A DNA stretch of 40,660 nt, taken from contig CAMCSM010000017.1 in assembly GCA_945877805.1 (NCBI GenBank), forward strand, positions 1-40,660, read 5' to 3'. The stretch is from Methylacidiphilum caldifontis. GTDB lineage: Bacteria > Verrucomicrobiota > Verrucomicrobiia > Methylacidiphilales > CAMAQI01. The notes under the pieces were generated by a model. It was not told where the DNA came from. It was given only the letters and a program-made list of their open reading frames with translations, and did not search any database. This document shows positions 1-6,369 of the stretch, piece after piece (position 1 is the first letter of the stretch; each line of letters opens with the position of its first letter). A program made the translations under genes and the position numbers.

Positions 1-53
1 CGTTTTTTTCATAAGAGAACAGTGATTCAATTTTTAGAAAGGAATGGGAAAAA

Positions 54-227
54 TTATTTCGCTTTCTCTTTTTTCGAGGAAGAGGGCTTAAGGGGTTGGG
101 TCACCGTTGTTTTCTCTTTTTCGCCGGGACTTGGAGTTGGAACATCAGGGGAACCACACTCATCAGAAAATAAAGGGGCAAGGGAGAGGAGAAATACCCC
201 TAGAATGGTATGTGTGACTTTTTTCAT
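54..227 (-). CDS. small secreted protein, 57 aa, unknown function
   Basis: This minus-strand frame is too short for the ORF track. It begins MKKVTHTILGVFLLSLAPLF, a textbook signal peptide: two lysines, a hydrophobic core, and a likely cleavage near APLFS-DE. The mature part is about 35 residues, rich in Pro, Ser, Thr and Lys (PTPSPGEKEK, SSSKKEKAK), with one Cys soon after the signal. I do not recognise a family. The plus-strand ORF 22..249 is its shadow. There is no clear Shine-Dalgarno. Upstream lies a TTGACG box followed by an 11-C tract and a weak TAGAAA box 10 nt before the ATG, with an in-frame TAG just after the C tract, so the tract is outside the coding frame. The protein could be a small envelope or secreted peptide; the function is unknown. 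Confidence 0.6.
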   Translation of the reverse strand: MKKVTHTILGVFLLSLAPLFSDECGSPDVPTPSPGEKEKTTVTQPLKPSSSKKEKAK

Positions 228-237
228 ATTGCGGCAC

Positions 238-265
238 TTTCTAGACTAGGGGGGGGGGGCGTCAA
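238..265 (-). promoter_or_regulatory. candidate promoter with 11-C homopolymer in the spacer
   Basis: On the minus strand TTGACG (265-260) is followed by eleven C (259-249), then TAGTC, then TAGAAA (243-238), a 16-nt spacer that contains the whole homopolymer. The -35 matches consensus at 5 of 6 positions and the -10 at 4 of 6. The -10 sits 10 nt before the ATG of the small secreted protein, so the leader would be only a few bases. The -10 is weak and this is inferred by eye. Confidence 0.35.
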
Positions 266-407
266 CTGGAAAAGAAAATAAATACTGTAACGTTTCTGCA
301 ACGGCCTATGACAGAGTGGCAAAATTGCCCAATAGCCTGATCGCTTGAATGCATTTAAACCAGCTTTTGCCCAAATCCATCGATGAAGGAGGCCCTGTAA
401 TCCTCAC

Positions 408-435
408 TTGATTGCTGGGTCTAACCATGTAAAAT
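408..435 (+). promoter_or_regulatory. candidate leaderless promoter of the DUF4160 gene
   Basis: TTGATT (408-413), a 16-nt spacer and TAAAAT (430-435) stand just 5 nt before the ATG of the DUF4160 gene, which has no Shine-Dalgarno. Transcription would be expected to begin at or beside the start codon. Confidence 0.45.
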
Positions 436-440
436 GAATC

Positions 441-710
441 ATGCCTGAAATCTCTCGTTTTTTTAGCATTATTATTCGAATGTATCCTGAACCTTCAAAA
501 GGACATCATTCCCCTCATTTTCATGCCTACTATCAAGAGTTTTCAGCCGTTATAGGAATTAATCCCATTGGACTGATCGCAGGATATCTCCCTCAGCGCC
601 AACTCCGACTTGTTGAGGCGTGGGGAGAGCTCCACCAAATAGAACTACAAAACGACTGGGAAAAATTACTTGAAGGCAAAGCCCCAATTCCTATTAAACC
701 ATTGGAATAA
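441..710 (+). CDS. DUF4160 family protein (89 aa)
   Basis: The protein begins MPEISRFFSIIIRMYPEP and continues with a GHHSPHFHAYY stretch, which I recognise as the DUF4160 family (short proteins with a conserved His-rich HFHA segment after an N-terminal strand pair). Its length of about 90 residues is normal for the family. The ATG is preceded by a -10-like box rather than a ribosome site. The stop is 4 nt before the next gene, a DUF2442 protein, and these two families are very often neighbours in bacterial genomes. A toxin-antitoxin-like role is often suspected for such pairs, but the biochemistry is not established, so no function is assigned. A second, divergent pair lies at 37.9-38.3 kb. 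Confidence 0.85.
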   Translation: MPEISRFFSIIIRMYPEPSKGHHSPHFHAYYQEFSAVIGINPIGLIAGYLPQRQLRLVEAWGELHQIELQNDWEKLLEGKAPIPIKPLE

Positions 711-714
711 AAAT

Positions 715-1041
715 ATGATTCATCCTATTTATAAAATTAGAAAATGTGAGGTCGTTCCCCCTTACTCACTTCAACTCCTCTTTGATGATGGAGTCAATAG
801 GATCGTTGATTTGGAAAATATTTTAGAAGGAGAAATTTTCGGCAAATTAAAAGATCCCTTTATCTTTTCTCAAGTTGTTATTGATCCTGAGATTGGGACT
901 GTCGTTTGGCCGAATGGAGCTGACTTTGATCCTGCCATTTTGCATGATTGGTCAAACCATTCAGAGTCATTTATCGCTGCTGCGAAAAAATGGAAAATTT
1001 TGGGTACTCCTCCTGCTCCCTCCCTGATCCTTCCCTCATGA
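715..1041 (+). CDS. DUF2442 family protein (108 aa)
   Basis: The fold signature is N-terminal: a leader, then VVPPYSLQLLFDDGVNRIVDL, then a middle loop with GTVVWPNGADFDPAILHDW, which is the standard DUF2442 pattern (substrate-binding-like beta fold with the WPNGxDxxP motif). The ORF track begins at a TTG at 670, but that would add 15 residues overlapping the DUF4160 gene. I choose the ATG at 715, 4 nt after the DUF4160 stop, because family members begin near here. The last 25 residues after the core are Pro/Leu rich and not conserved. It is co-transcribed with DUF4160 and would be the antitoxin-like partner if the pair is a toxin-antitoxin module, which is inference. Confidence 0.82.
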   Translation: MIHPIYKIRKCEVVPPYSLQLLFDDGVNRIVDLENILEGEIFGKLKDPFIFSQVVIDPEIGTVVWPNGADFDPAILHDWSNHSESFIAAAKKWKILGTPPAPSLILPS

Positions 1042-1471
1042 AAAATCCAATAATCTTAGGGAAATAGGAGTTAACCGCCAAGAGTGAGGCATCCTGCCGA
1101 CGCCAAGGCTAACACCTTCGTCCCGCACTGAGGGACTATGGCGTTCTCGATGGCGGACAATTGCAGAAAAAGGCAAAGTTTTTAAACCGCTGATTAACAC
1201 TGATCTTCGCTGATTGAATGCTTTTAAAAACGAGGAAGATTCGTCTGGCGGCCAGAACGAATCCAAACCCATGAGATACATCACTCTCTAAAACGAGTTT
1301 TAAGAGATGATTTATCTCTTGGGTTGAATTCCGATCGAGATCGGAATTTGTACTGTTTTGGGGCTCCCCATGAGTGAGGATAAGTGAAGATAAGTGGTTA
1401 AAAACTGAATTTTAAACTCTGCGACCCTCTGTGTCCTCTGTGGTGAAAATTGCCTTTAAGGTTTGGCGATA
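1042..1471. repeat. gene-free stretch with dispersed repeats and hairpins
   Basis: No convincing gene. The stretch holds several phrases that recur in other gaps of this window and that resemble the degenerate intergenic repeats common in Verrucomicrobiota: TTAACCGCCAAG near 1071, ACCGCTGATTAACACTGATC near 1186, and ACTCTGCGACCCTCTGTGTC near 1416. Imperfect hairpins lie at 1238-1263 (GATTCGTCTGG / CCAGaACGAATC), about 1286-1305 (CTCTAAAAC / GTTTTAAGAG) and 1327-1348 (AATTCCGATC-ga-GATCGGAATT, a perfect 10-bp stem). The minus ORF 1036..1284 looks like a chance frame through repeats. Confidence 0.6.
1327..1348. repeat. perfect 10-bp inverted repeat
   Basis: AATTCCGATC and GATCGGAATT are separated by GA. 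Its TTGAATTCCGAT portion also occurs in the transcript-sense copy of the 3'-end element at 30707-30793, so it may be a remnant of that element. No T-tract follows on either strand. Confidence 0.5.
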
Positions 1472-2710
1472 CTAATGCTCTTCGTCCTTAAAGACGGAAC
1501 GGAACAATGACAATTCTTCGATCCAATTCGGCAAATAATCTCTTGCTCCCTCGACAATTTTCAAACTCCAGCCCGGATGAGCTTGAATCCATCGCTGCCA
1601 ATCGGCTTGGAGTGAGGGCTGAAAGTATTCCCCCATCAAGATCACTCCCCGGGCCGGAAACGGTTTCGCAGGATCAGGAATTGCCATTGGGTTCAGCCAG
1701 ATTCCCTCTTCCACGCCCTGCCAATTCCCCTCCCCGATACAAATCGTTTTTTTTCCTCCCCTTCCGACCACCCAATTTTTCCCGGAGGCTCGGAGTTGAT
1801 GTCCCCATTTATCACCGAGCACCGATTTCTGCGGCTGAGCTAAGAAAATCCTCTCCCCTTTTCCCTGAATTTCAGCGATTCCTTGGCCTTGATTTTTAAT
1901 GATCGATGATTGAGAAAAACCAAATAAAAGAATGATTGAAATCATCCCCAAAGTGAGCCCCAGCGATATTAAAATTTTAGATTTTGAAAACCACTCGCGC
2001 CAATGACTCTCCTCTCGCGTTAAGGCGTAAAGGAACCCTCCTATTGGAATCAACCACAGGGTCCATTCCTCAGCCACGGAGCTAAAGAAAGCATTCAGTC
2101 CAAAGCAGAGCCAAACCGCTCCCGCGACTCGAACTCTTCCCTCTTGAGTCAGGAGGAGAATCAATCCCAATACCCAACTCAAAAAATAGAGAAAACGTCC
2201 TGCCCACGAAAAAGAGACGAGCCAAGTCAAATGACTGTTCACCAAATGACGATAGTTCTCTCCCCGCCCAATCGGTTGATAGTACTGATGAAAGGCCTCC
2301 GCAGGATTCTCCCAGCCTTGCGGGGCATCAATCATCATTCGGGGAGCCTCTTTCCAGATCACCCACCGATTTTGGACCGAGGCATCTCCTTGCACTGCTT
2401 TGATAAATCGTCCCCCGGAAAGCGATAAGAGCAAAGCGATCGCCCCGATGACAGAGATCATCGCCACCCAACGCCGTTGACCTCTTGGGACTCCATGAGT
2501 TGCCCCCAAATAAAATAACGCAATCGCCGTTGAAACGATTCCTCCACGCGAGGCAGTTCCCATTAAGGCGACTCCTGTGAGGAGATTCAAGCCAAGGAGC
2601 GTTTGAAATCCGATTTTTGATTTATTCCAAAAGGCCCACGAGAGGACTATTAAACAGCCGAGCAAAGTTGCGGTTTCATTCGGGTTTCCATAGAGCCAGG
2701 CAACTCTCAT
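1472..2710 (-). CDS. shortened O-antigen ligase/Wzy-like membrane protein with extra C-terminal domain
   Basis: The 412-residue protein opens directly with RVAWLYGNPNETATLLG, followed by several hydrophobic helices and an MGTASRGG segment. The GNPNE and (G/A)SRG motifs are the middle-to-late core of the Wzy_C O-antigen ligase/polymerase family, which normally has several more membrane segments before this point. The frame continues upstream for about 27 codons to a TAA but has no usual start, so the N-terminal third appears missing. About eight membrane segments remain, ending near residue 275. Residues about 285-412 form a soluble domain (ending with a GEYFQPSL strand and PGWSLKIVEGARDYLP), perhaps an alpha/beta-hydrolase remnant outside the membrane. 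The gene is 4 nt after the upstream hydrolase gene. Function in glycan or polymer ligation is inferred only from the core motif. Confidence 0.5.
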   Translation of the reverse strand: MRVAWLYGNPNETATLLGCLIVLSWAFWNKSKIGFQTLLGLNLLTGVALMGTASRGGIVSTAIALFYLGATHGVPRGQRRWVAMISVIGAIALLLSLSGGRFIKAVQGDASVQNRWVIWKEAPRMMIDAPQGWENPAEAFHQYYQPIGRGENYRHLVNSHLTWLVSFSWAGRFLYFLSWVLGLILLLTQEGRVRVAGAVWLCFGLNAFFSSVAEEWTLWLIPIGGFLYALTREESHWREWFSKSKILISLGLTLGMISIILLFGFSQSSIIKNQGQGIAEIQGKGERIFLAQPQKSVLGDKWGHQLRASGKNWVVGRGGKKTICIGEGNWQGVEEGIWLNPMAIPDPAKPFPARGVILMGEYFQPSLQADWQRWIQAHPGWSLKIVEGARDYLPNWIEELSLFRSVFKDEEH

Positions 2711-2714
2711 CGGG

Positions 2715-3671
2715 TTACCTCCATAAATTTCGGATTGATTCTGTGGGGAGAGGAACTCGAAGCCGTTCAGGAATCTCCTCTTGATCCTCCATTACACATT
2801 GATTAAGCAGATCCCCATAGTAAGGGGGATTCCAAAAACCGTTATAGCGATCCTCCCGCTCCTCCATGGCAATCGCATAGCGGAAAAACTCAAATCCGAG
2901 TTTAATATTACGAGGATCAACGGAATGACCGACTTTCGGCAAGGCCTTAAAAAGAATCGAATAGCCCATCTCTCGAGATTTTTGATAAAATCGAATCGCT
3001 GCTTTATACCCCCATTCCAACTCACCGGTTGTGATCAACCAAAAGGGGCTCTTTCCCTTCTCCGTCGGCTCATCAAAACTAGAGTTAATATCGGCATGAA
3101 CCGCCAAAAACCGCTCCGGAGCCTCTAATCCCATTCGATGAGCCCACTGCCCCCCGCGAGAACTTCCTGAAAGCAAGTACGGTGTTCTCGGAAGTTTCTG
3201 CTTCATTGAAAAAATACCAATGGCTTTAAAGACCGTACGACTTAACCCCTCAAAACGCTCGTTCTGGGCCTTTCGCTCCTCCTTTTGCATCTCATCTTCA
3301 CTTTTATCAATTCGATAAACCGTTGTCGTCGTTCCTGTGATAATCGCCAGTTGTTGTTCATCGGCAAATGGAACTATCCAGGCGCCCATTCCCTCTCCGT
3401 TCAAAAGTTTTCTGAGATCCTCCGCCTTTGAAAGGTGGGTAAATAAAATCCAAACTCGTTTCACTGGGAGCGCTTCACCGTTCGGTCCTTGGGGAAGCCT
3501 CAGAAAGAAATGCATTTCAGGCAAGGCAGGGTCATCGGTCCTTAGTTTTTGCTCCTCGACGATTTGACCCCGTGCAACCGTTGCCAAAGCAAGGAAACAG
3601 AGGAGGAGGGAAACCAAGAGCAGAGAATATTGGAAGAATCTCCGCTTTGAAATGTATCGTTGTCTTTCCAT
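2715..3671 (-). CDS. exported alpha/beta-hydrolase-like protein (318 aa)
   Basis: The N-terminus MERQRYISKRRFFQYSLLLV is positively charged and leads into a long hydrophobic segment ending ATVARGQ, a signal peptide or anchor. Later comes PYLLSGSSRGGQWAHRMGL, a G-x-S-x-G nucleophile elbow near residue 170, and KVGHSVDP near residue 254, a plausible catalytic His. A conserved-looking Asp could be in the preceding strand but I cannot place it with certainty. It resembles poly(3-hydroxybutyrate)-depolymerase/esterase-type alpha/beta hydrolases. The first 130 nt overlap the end of the upstream hydrolase gene in another frame; the good signal peptide supports the start at 3671. It is adjacent to a second GxSxG protein and to the ligase-like gene, suggesting a shared extracytoplasmic task. 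Substrate unknown. Confidence 0.65.
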   Translation of the reverse strand: MERQRYISKRRFFQYSLLLVSLLLCFLALATVARGQIVEEQKLRTDDPALPEMHFFLRLPQGPNGEALPVKRVWILFTHLSKAEDLRKLLNGEGMGAWIVPFADEQQLAIITGTTTTVYRIDKSEDEMQKEERKAQNERFEGLSRTVFKAIGIFSMKQKLPRTPYLLSGSSRGGQWAHRMGLEAPERFLAVHADINSSFDEPTEKGKSPFWLITTGELEWGYKAAIRFYQKSREMGYSILFKALPKVGHSVDPRNIKLGFEFFRYAIAMEEREDRYNGFWNPPYYGDLLNQCVMEDQEEIPERLRVPLPTESIRNLWR

Positions 3672-4411
3672 TGTTCTTTTTGGGTGAGGGAATCGATATT
3701 GGACTCCTTACTCGAGTTCTCTAACAGATCTTTAAAAAAATGTCGAACGAACGATTCCAAACCCTCATGCCTGGCATGATCTGTTTGACTTAAACTCACC
3801 CAGCACCAACGATTTTCTAGCTGTCGGCCTTTTTGAAAGTACAGCAGACTCGCTCCATATCGAGCTCCATCGTATTCACCGCAAGCAATCACACCAGGTG
3901 GCATTCCTTGAATCGGTTCCTCCCACCACCCCGCTGAATAGGCACAAAAACCGCCCACTAATTTTGGGTATTTTGCGACAAAGCGACTGACAAAATGGGC
4001 TCCTCCTGAAAGCCCAAAGAGATAAATCGGTTTTCCTTCTCCTCCCCCCTTTTGAATCGCTTGCAATAAATAACGACCCGAAACCCCTTCCGCTTCGTAA
4101 TAGCCTCGATTCGCTTGAAGCTCCTCGGGATCGGATACCAGATGAACCCCCACCAAAAGAAGCGACTCCTGCTCCGCAAAATCTCTCCAGCCCTTTTTCT
4201 GAATCCATTCTCCTCCATTCCCATTGTCTCCGGGAGATAAAACCAATACTCCCCTGATTTTCTCTGTGGGAGGTTTTACATAAAAGTCGGCTTTTAAGAT
4301 TCCTGCTTGTGGTTCAAAAGGAATTTTTAAATCCTCAGCAGGGAGAAACAGAATCCAAGCAAGAACTCCAAAGACCCCAATCATGTTACGAAAAAAGATC
4401 TTTCTGCACAT
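3542..4411 (-). CDS. exported alpha/beta-hydrolase-like protein (289 aa) with run-on tail
   Basis: It begins MCRKIFFRNMIGVFGVLAWI, a likely signal peptide or membrane anchor. The core has GVLVLSPGDNGNGGEW (oxyanion-type strand-turn), IYLFGLSGGAHFVSRF (GLSGG nucleophile elbow, near residue 135) and QTDHARHEGL (possible catalytic His near 207), all in the order of the alpha/beta-hydrolase fold. The fold should end around FVRHFFKDLL (about residue 220). The last 65 residues are Ser-rich, not protein-like, and overlap the first 130 nt of the next gene. A TAA in another frame at 3708-3710, close to the natural end, suggests the reading frame has run on past an old stop. It is likely paralogous to the downstream hydrolase. 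Confidence 0.6.
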   Translation of the reverse strand: MCRKIFFRNMIGVFGVLAWILFLPAEDLKIPFEPQAGILKADFYVKPPTEKIRGVLVLSPGDNGNGGEWIQKKGWRDFAEQESLLLVGVHLVSDPEELQANRGYYEAEGVSGRYLLQAIQKGGGEGKPIYLFGLSGGAHFVSRFVAKYPKLVGGFCAYSAGWWEEPIQGMPPGVIACGEYDGARYGASLLYFQKGRQLENRWCWVSLSQTDHARHEGLESFVRHFFKDLLENSSKESNIDSLTQKEQWKDNDTFQSGDSSNILCSWFPSSSVSLLWQRLHGVKSSRSKN

Positions 4412-4460
4412 TTCAGAAATTAATGACTCATGAGTATTCGATTCACAAGATAAATTTTTC

Positions 4461-6356
4461 TTAGCTAATCGTCTCTTGAATTTTTTGATAAAGTTTTTGA
4501 ATTGTAAACGGCTTTGTTAAAATCGGAAGTCCTTTGGTATCCTCATTCGTATAACCGGAAACACAAAGAATCTTCTGTTCATGATTTAATTGCTGAACAC
4601 GGGAGATAAACTCCATCCCGCTAATTTTAGGCATCATTAAATCTGTTAAAATGAGCGAGTATTCGTGCGGTGATTTCTGGTACTTACTCCACGCAATCTC
4701 TCCATCTTCTGCAACGATCACTTGGTACCCCTTGATCTCTAAATTTCTTTTTACCAAGGTGCGAATCACCACATCATCTTCAGCGTATAAAATCTTGTGC
4801 CTTTTTTCTAAATATTGTTCAGTGGAGACCTCTTTAGGCTGTTCCTCGGCAATCTCCGTCCAAATCGGAAAAGCAATTTTAAAAGTCGTTCCTTGATGGA
4901 CCACGGAATGAATTTGAACAGTTGCTTTGGATTGCTGTAAAATCCCGTAAACGGAGGCGAGCCCCAAGCCAGTGCCGCGACCAATTTCTTTCGTCGTAAA
5001 AAAGGGATCAAAAACTTTCGCCTTAGTCTCCTCGCTCATCCCACAGCCGTTATCGGAGACCTCAAGGATCACCTCTTGAAGTGTGAGATCACAATAAGTC
5101 TTAATGACTAATCGAGGTAAAAAATCGGGCCGCTCTTGATCTTTAATCTCCTTTAAAAGTGCATCCCGTGCATTGACGACTAAATTCAAAAGAACCTGCT
5201 CAAGTTGAGATCGATCGACAAAAATAGGGGCCAACGGATTCGCTAATTGGCAATCGAGTTGAATGGAAGCCAACGGAAAGTCACTCGTTCTCAATGCCCC
5301 CACAAGAACTGAACTCATTCCTTGGATAATTTCATTCAATAAGGTCGACCTCATCTCCACCAGCTGTTTTCGTCCGACCGCAAGAAGTTTATGAGTCAAG
5401 ATCGCCGCTCGCTGACCGGCTTGTCGAATATCAGTGAATGTTTCTTTAATCTCTTTTATCTCATTCTCTTTGAGCGGCTGATTGGCTGTGATATTTTCCA
5501 GAATCATCGAGCCGGTATCCGCTAAACCGACCACGACCGTCAGCAGGTTATTAAAATCATGAGCAATTCCCCCAGCAAGAACACCGATTGATTCTAAACG
5601 TTGAACCTGACGTAGTTTCTCTTCCGATTTCACTCTCTGAGTCACATCTTGAGCAAGCCCAACGACCCCAATAATATTTTTTGTTAAAGGATCTTTAAAA
5701 GGAGTCTTTTTGATTTCGAACCATTGCCCGGGATGAAGTTCCACGGTTCGATTCAGTTCTGAAATCTCTCCCTTAATCAAAAGCTGGTTATCGGCAATAA
5801 AGTTTTTTGAAATTGTCGGCTCAAAAAAACAGCCCAAAGATTTTCCCGCTACCTCTTCCTGCTTGCTCGCCCCTAAAAATTGCAAATGACTCTTATTATT
5901 AAGAAGATAGTGATTATTTTCATCCAAGAGAAAAACCTGATCTTGAATTGCATTGATCACAGTGCTTAACAAATGTTTTTCTTTAAATAACTGATCTCGC
6001 AAACGATTTCGGATCGAAAGATCAATTAAAATAAAAATTGAACAATTTTCTGCGTACGGAATGACATTGATTTGCGCAGGGAAAACGCTCGAATCTTTGC
6101 GATTCACTAAAGCCTCAAAAATAAGAGCCTGATTGTAATTTCTAATTGGAACTCCTAAAAACTGCAAATAATCTTGAACATTCCCTCCGATCGACTCTTT
6201 TGAGTCGTAGCCCAAAAGAAGAGAGGCCGTCGGATTGATCTCCTGAATCATTCCCTCCCAGGTGAGAAAGATTAAGGGAAAATCAGACAAAAAACGATCA
6301 AAAACAACCTTTGTGACGGCGTTTAAATCAGAGGAATATTCAGGATCAGGATTCAT
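4461..6356 (-). CDS. hybrid sensor histidine kinase (PAS-PAS-HisKA-HATPase-REC)
   Basis: The protein is 631 residues from the ATG at 6356. I take this start instead of the track's 6452 because the latter overlaps the end of ppc and codes for low-quality sequence. Domains in order: a PAS domain (about 20-120), a second PAS with LLDENNHYLLNNKS (about 130-240), a dimerisation/phosphoacceptor helix with GGIAHDFNNLLT (His near 259), an ATPase domain with NLVVNARDAL (N box), VSDNGCGM and GRGTGLGLASVYG (G boxes), and a receiver domain with ILYAEDD, LILTDLMMPKISG (phospho-Asp) and LTKPF. No membrane segment is seen, so it should sense a cytoplasmic signal. No partner regulator gene is next to it. It starts 13 nt after ppc. 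Confidence 0.92.
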   Translation of the reverse strand: MNPDPEYSSDLNAVTKVVFDRFLSDFPLIFLTWEGMIQEINPTASLLLGYDSKESIGGNVQDYLQFLGVPIRNYNQALIFEALVNRKDSSVFPAQINVIPYAENCSIFILIDLSIRNRLRDQLFKEKHLLSTVINAIQDQVFLLDENNHYLLNNKSHLQFLGASKQEEVAGKSLGCFFEPTISKNFIADNQLLIKGEISELNRTVELHPGQWFEIKKTPFKDPLTKNIIGVVGLAQDVTQRVKSEEKLRQVQRLESIGVLAGGIAHDFNNLLTVVVGLADTGSMILENITANQPLKENEIKEIKETFTDIRQAGQRAAILTHKLLAVGRKQLVEMRSTLLNEIIQGMSSVLVGALRTSDFPLASIQLDCQLANPLAPIFVDRSQLEQVLLNLVVNARDALLKEIKDQERPDFLPRLVIKTYCDLTLQEVILEVSDNGCGMSEETKAKVFDPFFTTKEIGRGTGLGLASVYGILQQSKATVQIHSVVHQGTTFKIAFPIWTEIAEEQPKEVSTEQYLEKRHKILYAEDDVVIRTLVKRNLEIKGYQVIVAEDGEIAWSKYQKSPHEYSLILTDLMMPKISGMEFISRVQQLNHEQKILCVSGYTNEDTKGLPILTKPFTIQKLYQKIQETIS

Positions 6357-6369
6357 GATATCAAAGACT

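Noticed and set aside
1-12. A minus-strand ATG at 12-10 reading MKKT into the left edge, possibly the start of another secreted protein.
   Set aside because: Only four codons are visible and no ribosome site precedes it.
306-428. A 40-aa minus-strand frame beginning MVRPSNQVRITGPPSS.
   Set aside because: No ribosome site, no family resemblance that I can name, and it overlaps the promoter of the DUF4160 gene.
1036-1284. ORF of 82 aa on the minus strand.
   Set aside because: It runs through dispersed repeats and hairpins and has no protein-like pattern.
4426-4435. Palindrome ACTCATGAGT after the hybrid kinase gene.
   Set aside because: Ten bases only and no matching copy near other genes; could be chance.
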